DNA from: Leptodontidium sp. MPI-SDFR-AT-0119
Taxonomy: Eukaryota > Ascomycota > Leotiomycetes > Helotiales > Leptodontidiaceae
Assembly (NCBI GenBank): GCA_020726505.1
Contig: JAHLEZ010000017.1
Span: 1,703,623 to 1,767,622 of the forward strand
Direction of reading: 5' to 3'
DNA: 64,000 nt
In this document: positions 44,230 through 55,772 of the stretch, in pieces
Numbering within the stretch: the stretch's first letter is position 1
Layout: every line of letters starts with the position of its first letter
Made by a program: the position numbers and the translations under genes
Notes under the pieces: generated by a model
The model's database searches: none
The model's input: the letters and a program-made list of their open reading frames with translations, nothing else
What the model was told of the DNA's origin: nothing

Positions 44230-47200
44230 TCATTTAAAAGAAGGGGAAAAAAGACAAGGACGATAATATCTCGTCGTCCACGCTAGTACTAACACTTACG
44301 AAGAGCAAATACCCTAGAAATGTTAATACTGCCACGATCGACCCGAAGCTCCTAGACATAAATAAAGTAATAAGAATATACGCCATAGACTTCGTTAATA
44401 GTCTATACGTACTATTAAAGAGTATACTAATTAATAACTATAGTGCGTAACATCTTATTAACGATAAGAAAAAGTTAATTCTAGGTACTTTTGTAAAGTC
44501 TTTAAGCGACGACTATATAAAAGCAAGAACGTAGCGCCTCTTAGTTATTAGTCGAGGGAAGTGACTCTTTAAGAACGTGCTATATAATAAAGACGGCCTA
44601 AATACTTGGGACTTAATACTAAGTAACGTCGTAGTCGTGATTAGTTTTAACGTTAATATAATCTCTGAGGCGCTACTAGCCGACATTAAAGTGTAATACT
44701 CTAGGAAAGACAAGACTTTGAGGTTTAAGGAAGTCCGAGAAAGCGTAGTAGTACGACAGTTAGAGTAGAGATATAACTTGACTTTCTTTAAATATAAGCC
44801 TCTTAACTACTTCTGTCGTACTTATAACTTAGTAACTCTAAGACGCTCTCCCGTAATAATATACTTAACTCTTTGTCGTAACTTAAGACATACTTTCTAA
44901 TTAAGTAAAGAGTTACTAAGCCCTCGCGTTATAACGCTATAACTTTAGCACTTAAGAACAGGCTATCTTAGGGAGGAGGCACTCCGAGTACTTCTTTAAG
45001 TAAGTAGAGGGGTTCAATTCGACGGAGTCTTTAAGACGTAGTACGAGGACTACGCTGTCACACACGCCGGGAACGTTATATCTCGACGGGAGTCTAAAAA
45101 CAAAGTAGTTAGGCCGTTCTATAGAGTCCTTTAAGACTTATTCGACTTCCCTCTAGGCTTTAATAAAACGAAATAGCTACTCGTAATTAAGGACGAGTAT
45201 AATAAGAAACTATTTAATTAGACTGTCCTAAGTAAGTCGTTAAACTACGTCATATTAGTATTATAAAACTTCGAATAATAAGTTAAATATTAATATAGAC
45301 TGTTGATTTACGTAATCTAATACAATAACGATACGTTTATAATAGCGATTACTAAAGCGACGCGATATTAAAGTTAGACTATAGAAGAAGGAATAAAGGT
45401 AAAGAACCCCCCGGCGTACACTAAAGAACTAGTAGGCGGCTTAGAGCGCGTAAGGCAAGAAATTATTACTAAATCAATAAAAATACGTGTTCAAGTGAAT
45501 TTACTATTAAACTTATACCTTAAAGTGTGCTACGCGGCGATCTAACTATATAACAAGAGCCCCCTCGCACGACAGAAAATAAAAAGTCCAAACTAAGTAC
45601 TTTAAGAGTAGTTTCGGGGCTACTTTCAGTAGTATAACTTACTAATCGTAAAGAAGCTCTCGACAGACCTAAGACTAGATTAAAGTGAGGAGCACGCGTA
45701 TAAGGCGCGCGCATATTTAGTAAAAAGCAATAGAGAGGCCAAGAGAGACAAAAGAAGCTTTAAAGTCAACCCCAGGGCACACGTTAAATACTTAGTTAGT
45801 TATATTACTTCTAACTTATATAAGATCTAAGTGCCCTAATTACGCCGTGTCGTCATTACACGTAACGTTCGCTTTAATAAGACAAAGTTTTACTCTCTAG
45901 AAGAGGAGAAGTTAGTTAGCTAAACCACTTTTACTTTAAAAGAGCTTATTACTATAATAAAAGAAGACGACGTCGCTTTAGACGTAAGGTTTAATATAAG
46001 TAATATTATAAAAAACGTTACGAACGAACGACCGGCCGCGCTAAATACTACTATTAAAGATATAGAGATAAAAGATATACTAATACTACCTCCTTCGGCT
46101 TCTGAGCTAGTACTAATAAAGGCATAGTCGCTAATAGAAATTAACTCTCTAGAAATTCCGACTAACTCGGGAGTGACAAAGGGGGCGCTAGTATTATACA
46201 AGCCAAGTCTAAAGGCTATAGAAGAGGCGTTAGCCCCTTACGAGAGTTAAAACTCAGGGGTAAACAACGAATTAGCTCTCTACGACGACAGTATTAAGAG
46301 TAATAATAAAGCTTTAACTCCTTATAAGAGGTTAAGTCGAGGCGTTCTAAGACTTACTAAAGATTATATAATCGAAATTCAATCTAGGAGGAACGCCCTA
46401 CGTAGTAATTTAATAGACTTAAGTATAGAGGTAACGCGCTAACGAATATACCCTCAAGTCGTATTGTCGAGTCAGAGGCTACAAGACTTAAAGTAATAAG
46501 TCCCTAAGCGATTAGAAGCTCCTCTTATAGCGACTAAGTCGGGCGATATTATTATGTTAATTAGAGAGAGCCGACAATAGCGACGAAGACAAGAACGTAA
46601 TCATATTTACGTAATATAAGAGGTATAAAGAAAACACGACAGACTCGTAACGAGAGGATATTACTCACTCGTAGTGCCTTTATAATAAAATAGCCACTCG
46701 CGGTTAAGAGAGTTTACTAATACATTTTATAATAAAACTCTGACGCGGGCAGACGGCGACGACACTATAACAGTACACGTAATAATAATAACGACTGTCG
46801 TAAGTGTCGGAGTAAGAGCTAACTTTACAGTCGGCTCTAACTTACAAATCTTATATTAGAAGAAGCTTCTAAAAGCTCCAAAGAACTAGGCAGAGTTAGA
46901 TAGTCACGCCTAAGGTACGTAATTTAGAGTAGACGTAAAGAGAGAGATCTCTAACTTAAAAGCTCGAAACTACTAGAGAATAATTCCTAGGGAAGACGTA
47001 ATAATACTACCGATTCCTTTAAAATAAGTCTTTATATATAAAGTAAATTTAGTAAGACAATTAACGTACTATCGATCGCGCATCGTAGTGCGAGGAGACA
47101 TACAAGACGACTTAATAATTCTTTTAACTTACGCTGCAACGCTCGCCGCACGCTCTTTTAGAATAGTTATAGTATTAGCGGCCTAGTTCGACTTAGAAGT

Positions 47201-48760
47201 TAAGTAATTCGACGTGGTTAATGCCTTCGTGAACGCTAAGAGAGACGAGAGGAGCGCCCTAGTGTCGTACTACTTACTAGACGGCTAGAAAAGACTAGGC
47301 ATAGTAGTAGAGATCGACCGAGCCTTGTATAGTCTAAGAGACTCCCTTGTATTATAATACGGAGACTTTACTACGACGCTTAGTAAATATTACGGCTGGC
47401 CAAGAGGTTAATACGGCGAGTTGACTCTAGCTTTGTATTTGGGCCTCTAGCTACGCTCAGAATCGAGAAGAAAAGACAAGGAGGAAAGGAGAGCTTTTTA
47501 TAAGGGGGAGCTCGAGTATAAATATATAAAGGGCCCTCCTAATAGGGCCTAGCGTAGTCGAGTGCCATTCACGTCAATATGTCGCAGGCTCGCCTCCTAG
47601 TCTTCCCTATTGGGCTTAGCGCCGTCGCATAGCCAGCGATGCTACGAGCTTATGTCGGTTAGAATACGAGGCGCATCGTAGGTCGTAACAGTAAACTCTA
47701 ACTCACCCCACTAGCTAAAGAGCCTTATATATTCACGAATAAGACGAGAACAGTCTTCGTGGCGTTTTACGTCGACGATATTTAAGTTCTATACTACGCC
47801 TTAAAAGCTAAAGAAAGACAACAAATCATTAATAAGTTACACTTAGCTTACGAACTTATAGTAATAAGAGACGTAGAGTAGTTCTTAGGAGTAAGAGTAG
47901 TTAGAAACCGAGATAAGAAGTCAGTGTCGCTATTACACGATATATATATTAAGAAAGTCGTATAAAAGTTTAGTTTAGTAGACGGGAAGTGCCCAAGTAC
48001 GCCTCTACTACACTACGACCTTATTAAATATACTAGAACTACTACTTTAAAGTAAATTAAAGAGTACTAAGAGAAAGTTAAGTCGGTCCTTTATATAGCT
48101 ATTATGTTGCGGCTAGACGTCGCTTTTACTGCGTCTTAACTATCACACTTCTTAACGAACCCGAGTAACAAGCACTAGAAGTAGTAAATTAGACTATTAA
48201 ATACTTGTTTAACTCGCGATTCCTAGTTATTATTTATTATTACAAAGACAAGGAGACTTATTTAATTGTGGCCTCGGACGCCTTATTCGCTGACGACGAG
48301 CTCACACAGCGTTCTTCTTAGGGATTTATTATTATACTATTCGGGGGTACGATCGTTTAGAAAGCCTTAAGATAAAATACTATAACTACTTTAATGACAG
48401 AAGTAGAGTTACTCGCGGTAAAGTGTATAACAAAGGAGGTTATAGCGCTCTAGCGCTTCTTTAAGGAATTAATACTTAATATAAGAGCTCCGTGGAATAT
48501 ATTCTGCGACAATAAATAGACGATTCGCCTAATAGTTAAAGAGAACTAACGTATCTTAACTAAATTACGGCACATTGATATATAAAACATATAACTACGA
48601 CAGGAGTATAAGAAGGGGAGTTTTCAAGTGACGTATCTCTTAATAAATAATATATTAATAGACGGCTTAATAAAAAACTTACCTTAACAGAAGTTTAAGA
48701 CGTTCGTAGTACTACTAAACCTTTAAGACGCTCGAGCGACTGTCGAAGAGCTCACTTAAG
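44230..48760 (+). pseudogene. Copia pol relic (PR-IN-RT-RH)
   Basis: Protease-like region: A-x-H-L-I-N-D-K near 44450, where copia proteases have a conserved N-D motif. Integrase C-terminal marks: Y-N-K-S-P-L-A-R-Q-K near 45550 and R-A-H-V-K-Y-L-V-S-Y near 45780. RT: R-S-F-R-I-V-I-V-L-A-A near 47150, then the catalytic Y-V-D-D intact at 47768-47779. RNase H: A-S-D-A-L-F-A-D-D-E-L near 48270 and F-C-D-N-K near 48507. Stops are mostly TAA/TAG at Gln positions. A solo LTR (47388-47690) splits RT between T-L-S-K and L-x-L-T-P-L-A; removing it with one GTAAA restores the frame. Confidence 0.85.
47388..47690. mobile_element. 303-bp solo LTR, TSD GTAAA
   Basis: It begins TATTACGGC (a TG-to-TA mutated TGTTACG) and ends GTCGTAACA, giving inverted ends. 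GTAAA flanks it at 47383-47387 and 47691-47695. It contains a TATAAA-like stretch (TATAAATATATAAAG near 47517), as expected for an LTR promoter. No other copy is in the window. Confidence 0.88.
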
Positions 48761-48888
48761 TTACGTGCTACGGCACAATTACACTCTTTTATTTTTATAT
48801 ATTATATTTAGATCACAGTTATAGTAATAGAGAAGTTACAAAACAGAAAGCAGAAGTTGTTTATATTTAGGGGACACGTTCCTAAGCT

Positions 48889-49055
48889 ACTACTTCGGGG
48901 TTATAAAGCCGCTCCGACGCGTAAGAAAGACGACAATATAAAGGACACGTTCCTAAGCTACTACTTCTAGGTTATAAAGCCGCTCTAATACACCCATAAG
49001 TAGACAAAACACTAAAGTAACGTTCTTAAGCTACGACTTACAGGTTATAAAGCCC
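48889..49055. repeat. Three direct repeats in copia 3' region
   Basis: GGGACACGTTCCTAAGCTAC followed by TACTTC and GGTTATAAAGCCGCTC recurs three times at spacings of about 65 to 70 bp, the third copy more diverged. It lies just after the pol relic. Confidence 0.8.
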
Positions 49056-49059
49056 CTTT

Positions 49060-50052
49060 TACTTACAAGGGAGAGAGTAAGAAGTCTACTAACCGCCGAG
49101 CGACTCTAGCTAGCACGTCAACCTCCGCGAGAATAAAGGCGCGGGCAGTAGAACGCGCTATAACGGCGGCGACTGACGGTCCACTAATACTAGTAACAAT
49201 ACTAGCACTAACACTAATAAAGCCGGAGGCAGCCCTAACGCCAAGAACAAGGCGAGGGGGGGGCACAGCGGACTCTTTATAAGGAGCAATTATAATTAAG
49301 TTAGACGTCGTCTTAAATTAACAAGGGAGAACTTACAAGCAAGAGAACTAACGACTAGTTTATCTTCCTTTTCCTCCTCCTCCTCTAACGCAGCCTTAAT
49401 GGCAGCTCGACGGGCGGTGAGGCGCTATAAGTTAGAGTTAGCTTAAGTTACTATAATACCTCGCGACTGTTATAAATACATACGCAAGAACTCTCTAGGA
49501 GAGCTCTAGCTACTAAGTAACCGGCGAAGAGGGCCACGGCGTAGCGGGGGGCGGGGGCGTAACTAGCCTTATTGTTTTTATAATAACAAAAACACCGCAC
49601 TAACGACGCCTCGTCGTAGTATAGTTCGCCTGGCTCTCTTTATATACTACTGCGAATGTAATAAGAGTAGGGGACAGCACGAGTAGCCCTAGCCACGGCG
49701 AGACGCCGAGGGGTTAGTAGTAGTTGTTGTAGTAATAGGGGTAGGGGTAACGTGGAGGGGCGGCGGGCGGCCTACAAAACTGACATTAGTACATATTTAA
49801 CTCTCGATCTAAGGCTTCCGTAGCCTTAAAACAATATTATAACTCTTAAATCAACGACTAAAAAAGAAGGGAGCTTAATACTTACACGCTTTCTTATTAC
49901 GCGAGTAGCGGCGGCGTTAGCGGCGAGGGCGGCGCGGCCGGCACGAGACTTCTTAGTTATATTTACTGATTTTACGTGGAAGTTACGTAAAGAGAAAAGA
50001 ACGTTCAGAAGGACCTACCTAAATATATATACTACTACCTCTAACGTCGACA
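49060..50052 (-). pseudogene. Possible antisense ORF in copia 3' region
   Basis: An antisense frame starts at an ATG near 50052 (M-S-T-L-E-V-V-V-Y). Coding-like pieces continue in one or two minus frames to about 49060, including R-C-F-C-Y-Y-K-N-N-K-A-S-Y and A-V-A-L-F-A-G-Y. Many Tyr codons could be mutated Cys. It occupies the same place relative to pol and 3' LTR as the antisense stretch of the gypsy. No domain is recognised. Part of it is unusually GC-rich (49240-49950). Confidence 0.3.
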
Positions 50053-50167
50053 TCTTAGCGATATTTGCCTTTTGTGTTACTTAGCCACTACTATTGTCGT
50101 TTAAGTTATTATTAGGCACTGTTTACGTTCGCTTACTACTCTTATTGTCGTTTAAGCGAAGGGGGTG

Positions 50168-50332
50168 TGTCGTGTACTAGGACTACTAGGGCCTACAGTA
50201 GTCGCTAGAACTAACCAAAAGCTGCTTATATAACTAGATCTCTAGAGCTCCCGTATAACTAGGGAGCTACCCCTTTACTTTACAATTCAAGACTTTCAAA
50301 CTACCTGAAGCTCCTCCCTACGGTGCTCGACA
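50168..50332 (+). repeat. 3' LTR of copia element
   Basis: 165 bp, begins TGTCGTGTACTAGG and ends GGTGCTCGACA. Followed by CTAGT. Confidence 0.93.
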
Positions 50333-50337
50333 CTAGT

Positions 50338-50636
50338 ACAATCACATACAACGACAAGAATACACAAAGTTACATAGACCTCTATTACGGCACGTAAGAC
50401 CTCGTAAATAAAGTTATTACTTATAACGTAGACCCTAATATAAATCATAACTCAGACTACCTCCCTATCACAACTAGGCTAGATCTCAGAATAGTACAAC
50501 GGCCAAAGGTAAATATACACGATTAATTTAATATAGACAAGAAAGAACTCTGAATATATCTTAAACGTAAGTTACTACTTCTTCGATGCCCCAAGACAAA
50601 GACCGCACTAGACAGATATATAAGAGAGGTAGTAAC
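50338..50636 (+). mobile_element. Tad-like LINE, continuation after copia insertion
   Basis: The endonuclease frame resumes with T-I-T-Y-N-D-K-N-T-Q-S-Y-I-D-L-Y and proceeds through N-S-D-Y-L-P-I-T-T-R-L-D-L, the conserved end of Tad-type endonucleases (S-D-H expected; H-to-Y is C-to-T). The expected RT domain is missing. The sequence runs directly into the minus-strand pogo relic at about 50636, so the LINE is truncated here. Confidence 0.8.
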
Positions 50637-51515
50637 TTCCGGAGTAGAATAACTTCCGTGTCCGTCAAGGATTAAGAGACGATATACTCCCTTCGTCCGG
50701 TCCTTTGTATACTTCTCAAAGACGTCCGTAAGCCAGGCAAGGCCTAGAGAGTCTTCTGTCCACCCCTTATCACTTAGTGCAATCGTCCAATCTCATGGGA
50801 GTTTATCTGTATACTAAGTCGAAATATAAACCTTTCCTTTAAAAACGACTATTGGCGGTAGGCTCCAGCTAGATGACGATATTGATTCAATAACCGTAAC
50901 CTATTCACGGTTCCCTAGCTGAATAGATACTGGCCGGCCAGTTCTTTCAGAACCTATAATAACCTTTGCGGTTGAAATAACCCCTATTTGAAATCCAGTC
51001 TCGTCAAAGTTATATATATATCCTCGTCTTGAATTTCGTATTTTGCAATTATATTTTGTACAAGTCGAAACCAATCTCGAATGATAGTAGGATCTTCGCA
51101 TTTAGCACGCTGATAATCGTACTTACGGTTATACTTTAATTAAATGGAGTCGTGACGTTTTATGAATTTGTAAACCTAGTTTTTGCTAACGGTAAGAGGG
51201 GTATCGTAGGTAATATTTGATCGCTTTTAAAGAAGAAGATTCGCCATTTGTTAAACAGAGCTATTTCTAACTAGTAAGCCTTATTCATCCATAGATAACA
51301 TCCACTTAATAAGAGCTATCTCCTCTGTGACTAAAAGCTTAGTATTAACAGGCCGTAAATTATGACGCGACGGGGTTCCTTTATGACGCGACCGTAGGGC
51401 TAATTCTAGTATATCAAACTCGTTTACGGCCGCCCGTAAACTTGTAAAATAGTCATCTTTATACGCCTAGAGAGCAAGAGCAATTCGCCCCTCTTTATAA
51501 GTCGATTAGACGTCC
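50636..51515 (-). pseudogene. pogo-like transposase relic
   Basis: It starts near 51515 with M-D-V-Q-S-T-Y-K-E-G-R-I. The N-terminal helix-turn-helix includes Y-F-T-S-L-R-A-A and R-R/S-R-H-K-G-T-P-S-R. The DDE core has N-F-D-E-T-G-F-Q-I-G-V (first Asp) near 51030 and L-L-I-L-D-G-H-G-S (second Asp) near 50665, with S-D-K-G-W-T between. These are canonical for CENP-B-type DDE_1 transposases. The third acidic residue and C-terminus are absent because of truncation. RIP-type stops are present. A 66-codon remnant (51101-50901) remains open. Confidence 0.85.
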
Positions 51516-51722
51516 ATTGGTTGAGATATAGAGAGCTAAAGGAAGGGAAACGCGTAAAATAGGTGGGGTGTGCGCAGCTCGGGGGTATGCGCAGCTCGCT
51601 AGTGAAGTACGTTACTCTAGAGTAGTAGAGTAGAGTAGAGTAGAGTAGAATTAGGGTAGTATAATATTTTACTAGAGTAGAGTAGAGTAGTGTATACTAC
51701 ACTACTCTACTCTACTCATTTT
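50636..51722 (-). mobile_element. Truncated pogo-like transposon
   Basis: Contains the N-terminal two thirds of a pogo/Fot-type transposase. Its outer (right) end is taken as the AGTAG/CTACT palindromic tract at 51610-51722. The inner end is lost at the junction with the LINE. A near copy of the outer tract lies at 11171-11305. Confidence 0.7.
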
Positions 51723-52616
51723 TCACACTAGTTAGTATATATTAGGGCGGGCCACTTTGACTTATCTCTCATCAGCGGCCGCGAACGTAATTACCACAGT
51801 TAGAACTTTCGTAACAAAGCTTACGTTTATAATTCTTAGACTGCTTTCTCACCTTCGGTTCATCGGCTCATGGCGCCGCTGCGGTAGTAATACGCCCAGA
51901 CTTACCGCCCAGCCGACGCACGAGACAAACAGACATAGCTTCTTATACTTTACAGAATCCTTCCCATGTTCTGGAGGATACCATTAAATATGGGAAAGAT
52001 GAGGTGAGATCCAATTTCATATTCATACACGCGCTTTGGCCTTGGTCGGCTCGCGGCCGTCCTCACGCCAATCAATTTGGGGTTGTTGACAAGATGATCT
52101 AGTATCAAATAGGGGCGTTTGCATGGTTCGACGGAAACTTCGCCGTCTGAATGCTGCAGGAAATGATCAGCCTGATGATCTTTGCTGTTGCTAACAGGCG
52201 AATACGGAGTAAGTCGCCAAATTCCCACTCGGTTGGTTTCCGTTCCTCTCTTGGTTAATCTGTGTTCGCTAGACCAGGTTCTTGCGCTGACATCTGGCTT
52301 CGATATCCTTGCTCCTGTACTAAAGTGATGGTGCCTGCACGGTACTTCAAAGATCATTGGTCGGCTCGTGACACAACATGTCTTGCGACCGTGGTGCAAC
52401 GATTTAAGGTTCCTCACGTCTCATCAGCCTGCGCATTAGTGTCACTACAGTGGTTAATTGGAACGATAAAAGTACCCCTCACCCCACGCTTTAATCCCTC
52501 AGCGGAATATAGCAACAACACCTCTTCTTATTTTCTTTGACTCTTTGGCTCCGCGCTCGCCTGCGTTATTAATACTAATACTTTGTGCACTATAACCGCC
52601 TCTTTTCTTCGCCAAA
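51723..52616. other. Upstream region of P450 gene
   Basis: Unmutated sequence between the pogo end and the P450 start. A 155-codon minus-strand ORF (51950-52417) has no domain I recognise and could be chance or a fragment of a lost gene. The stretch immediately before 52617 is pyrimidine-rich (TCTTTGACTC, CCTCTTTTCTTCGCC), typical of a fungal core promoter or 5' leader. Confidence 0.4.
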
Positions 52617-54491
52617 ATGTTGTACTCTAGCGCGTTCGAGACATTTGCTGCGACACCTTCCATTCAAGCCACGGTTACCCTGCTTCTTCTTGGACTCGCC
52701 GTACAATGGTATTTCAGTTTACCTCCTGCGCCCAAATTTCCGAAAGCAGACCTGGATGAAAAAGATTGGCATGGCTCGTTAATGAAAGCAAAATCAAAAG
52801 TATGTTGCCGCACGTTGGCAACGTGACGACGCCCCAAAAACTATGCCTAGTCGATATCTTTGCATAATGCTAACATGCTAGTAGTTTCAAAATAAGCCAT
52901 TCATGTTCGGGAGCCGAAGGGAGCTTATCATCTTGCCCAATTATCTGTTTGACGAACTTAAAGACCTGCATGATGCTCAACTGTCCTTTCGCAAGCAAGT
53001 TTACAAAACACTGAATGGAAAGTACACTGGACTTGGGAAGAACGTCACTCCTCTCGCCGAGTCTGTCAAGAATGAGTTGACTATGAACATCAATACCACG
53101 CTGGTAATCTTGCAAGATGAAATTCGATACGCTGTGGAGGAAGGAATAGGAAATTGCCCAGACTGGACTTCCGTCAAAATATTCGAAAAGCTGCTACGGA
53201 TAGTTGCTCTGGCAAGCGGCCGTATCTTTGTCGGAAGACCCCTGAGTCGCGATGAGGAATGGATCAAGTTGACTGTCAACTACACGGTGGACTGTTCAAA
53301 TGCCGTCAAGGATGTTGGCAAAATCAAGCCCTGGCTCAGACCGATCCTCGTCCCGCTCACACCCTCCATTCGCACAGCAATGCAATACCGACAAAAGGTG
53401 GCCCAAAAACTCAAGCCGCAACTCAAGGAGATGATCGAAGCCAGCAAGAACATCCAGAAAGAAGATGATGACGATCGTCACGATTTCGTCCCGAGTGATC
53501 AACACAGCATGGCGACTTGGTCTATTGTGGGTCTTTCTTGAGACCGCATATCTCTGTTTCTGCGAAAGGGGTCAAATTGAGTTTAAGCTCTATGTCTCCG
53601 AAAACTTATGAAGAAATGCGGATCCATACTGACTTCGAGCAATAGGGACATTACCCACCAGGCGAGAATCCAACCGCAGAGACTGTCGCAGATACCATCC
53701 TAGCCGGGAGTTTTGCTGCTATTCACACCACCACGATGACTCTGACAAACATCTTGTACGATTTAGCTGCACATCCAGAGTGCCAAAAGGTCCTGAGAGA
53801 GGAGATTCAGCGCATCTCTGCCGAAGAACCAAGTGGAAAGCTTCGTAAGAAAATGATGCCAAAGCTGAGAAAACTAGACAGCTTTATCAAGGAAAGCCAA
53901 AGAATTCACCCGCTGGGGGGAGGTGTGTCGCCTTTCACTCGAAGTTGCTTAAGCCATGTTAATCCTCTCCAGCAATGCTTATGCGACTCGTCACCGCACC
54001 AAAGGGGATCAAACTGTCAAGTGGCGATTACCTGCCTCATAATTCTGTCATTGCAGTAGCCTCAGCTCGGCAGACTAGCGCACTAGACCCCAAATATCTA
54101 TCACCTATGCCGCCTCAGCCATCGCTGGACGAGTTCCACCCCTGGCGATTCAGCGATCTTCGCTCACACCCAGGAGAGGAGAACAAACACCAGTTCGTTA
54201 CCACGACGACCGAGAGTACTGTGTTCGGTCACGGGATCTGGGCCTGCCCTGGACGATTCTTTGCATCGAACGAGATCAAGGCGATTCTTATTCAGCTGCT
54301 CAAGAGGTACGACATTGGTGTTGGACCAGCTGGTCAAGGGGCAGGTGGAGAGTTCAAACGGCCTAGCACATATAGCGTTGAAATGGGATATTGTAAATTT
54401 CCCTGATCCCCTAGGCCAATGCGTTGCTAACAATTTTTTTGCAGATCCTGACCCGACTGCTTCTATCTATTTCAGAGATATAAAGGTTTGA
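52617..54491 (+). pseudogene. Cytochrome P450 monooxygenase, apparent frameshift
   Basis: Exons: 52617-52799, 52885-53526, 53646-54392 and 54445-54491, with introns 52800-52884 (GTATGT..TAG), 53527-53645 (GTGGGT, ACTGAC, AATAG; weaker) and 54393-54444 (GTAAAT, GCTAAC, GCAG). The N-terminus has a membrane anchor (about residues 14-32) and a Pro-rich hinge, typical of ER P450s. The I-helix region reads A-G-S-F-A-A-I-H-T-T, the K-helix ExxR is E-S-Q-R at 53892-53903, and the haem loop is F-G-H-G-I-W-A-C-P-G-R-F-F-A from 54224 (Cys at 54245-54247). Between about 53915 and 53990 the frame changes and a TAA intervenes, just after P-L-G. Either a frameshift or an unrecognised small intron is present. 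It resembles fungal secondary-metabolism P450s. Substrate unknown. Confidence 0.8.
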
Positions 54492-54853
54492 TGATGATTT
54501 TGCAAAGACTGAACAACAATTGGGAAGAGGAAATATTTTTTGTGAGAAAATACAAGGTAAGAACTACTTGAGGTGAAGTACATGATGAAAGTGACAGGGT
54601 GTCAAAATATTTATACTGTGCTCCTAGTCTTCAGATGCTCTTAAAACTTTGGTAGATCATATATGGAATATTTTTTGATAATAAACCTAAAAATAGTTGC
54701 TCACTCAGTACCTTGCCTCTAGTAGAGCAGCGCTTAAAGACCTATCTTTGATGTTTTCCACAAGCAAAGAAAAAGGAAGAATAAGCGCTAAGAGATAAAA
54801 ACTCTTTGCAAGCAAAGGACAAGAGACGTCGGAACCCTAACGTCTATCCCTGC

Positions 54854-55130
54854 GTGCCGAAAAAATGTTGGATCCTGGATCACGTGATATACTTACCAAA
54901 CGCTGGTGTGACCCTATTCTCACACGATGGTGCGACGGCACACTAGGCAGATATATACATAGAACTGTAGGTAAAGGTAGAGAATATACATCACACTTGT
55001 ACTCCTAGTTCAGAGCTTCAACTACAGTCTATTATCTATATAAAGCACCTAGACAGCCAGCTTCTACAGACAAGCATGCTACTATCACTTCTTCTTCCAA
55101 TCTCTAACTAAAAACCGGTGTGCCGAAAAA
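54854..55130. repeat. Segment flanked by 11-bp direct repeats
   Basis: GTGCCGAAAAA occurs at 54854-54864 and at 55120-55130. The interval begins TGTTGGATCCTGGATCACGT, which looks like an LTR start, and contains a TATATAAAGCACC promoter-like stretch. No CA-type end precedes the second repeat, so the LTR reading is incomplete. It could be a small insertion with an 11-bp target duplication. Confidence 0.4.
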
Positions 55131-55206
55131 TCTTTCTAGTTTCGGGATCTTAAATCTCTACCACATAAATATATAAAGCTACAATCTGTTTGCTATTATT
55201 CTTTAG

Positions 55207-55460
55207 CTATTTCTCTGCAAGGACTCGATTTGTAGTTAGAAAATACTGCAGTCTGGTTATACTGTCGATCGTCCTATTGAGAGCGTCAAAAGCTGCTGTA
55301 GCTGTTACCCTTTGCTCTATCATGACTATCATCCTGTCCCGGAACTCGGGGCCATAGTATAGAGCTTCTAGTAAGTTCAAGTATAATGCTGAAGTTTGAA
55401 GACACAGAGCACAAGGAAACCTGTCTGCCAGATTTATCCGGACAAAATTGGGAGGTACAC
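55207..55460 (-). pseudogene. Coding-like minus-strand stretch without start
   Basis: About 84 codons are open on the minus strand, between a TGA upstream and a TAG at 55207-55209. They have a protein-like composition: D-R-F-P-C-A-L-C-L-Q, L-L-E-A-L-Y-Y-G-P-E-F-R-D-R-M and R-T-I-D-S-I-T-R-L. No in-frame ATG lies near the upstream end. It could be the last exon of a lost gene. I do not recognise the family. Confidence 0.3.
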
Positions 55461-55772
55461 GAAATGACCTATCTCAATAAGCGAGGAAGGATTTATCGCC
55501 TTACCAAATATTGTATTTACAGCCACACGAGTCCTATTTGTTGAAGTGGGGCTCCGGTTAGCGCGTATTGCTTTTTATCGGGTAGAAGTTCTGACACTCT
55601 TCTATATAATCGTCGCTTGCCCACCCTCTTAGAAGGGTATGCTTAATTAAGATCATCATCAAATCATACTTATTTTAACACCAAATAGCTGCTTAGGGTG
55701 GCCGCCTCTCCACCTCGCAGACAAAGCCGCGTTTGATGCGTGGAGCTACTAACCTACTGCACCACGGCGTCG

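Larger units (their letters stand above)
23606..50332 (+). mobile_element. Ty1/copia retrotransposon carrying nested insertions
   Basis: It is bounded by two 165-bp LTRs (23606-23770 and 50168-50332) and flanked by CTAGT (23601-23605 and 50333-50337). Its own sequence is 23771-25209 and 44230-50167 minus a solo LTR, about 7.1 kb internal. The pol order is protease, integrase, RT, RNase H, which defines Ty1/copia. A purine-rich tract (GCGAAGGGGGTG) directly precedes the 3' LTR. Insertions inside it are the tandem gag element (25210-44224) and a solo LTR (47388-47690). Confidence 0.92.
54492..55772. other. Spacer between P450 and membrane-protein gene
   Basis: Besides the direct-repeat segment (54854-55130) and the minus-strand open stretch (55207-55460), nothing is recognised. 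The part before 55773 (TGCTTAGGGTGGCCGCC near 55690) should hold the promoter of the downstream gene, but no defined element is visible. Confidence 0.4.

Noticed and set aside
23606..50332. A single 26.7-kb giant retroelement
   Set aside because: Internal LTR pairs with distinct TSDs show it is a stack of separate insertions.
51950..52417. 155-codon minus ORF upstream of the P450
   Set aside because: No recognisable motif or splice support; kept only as a remark in the spacer entry.
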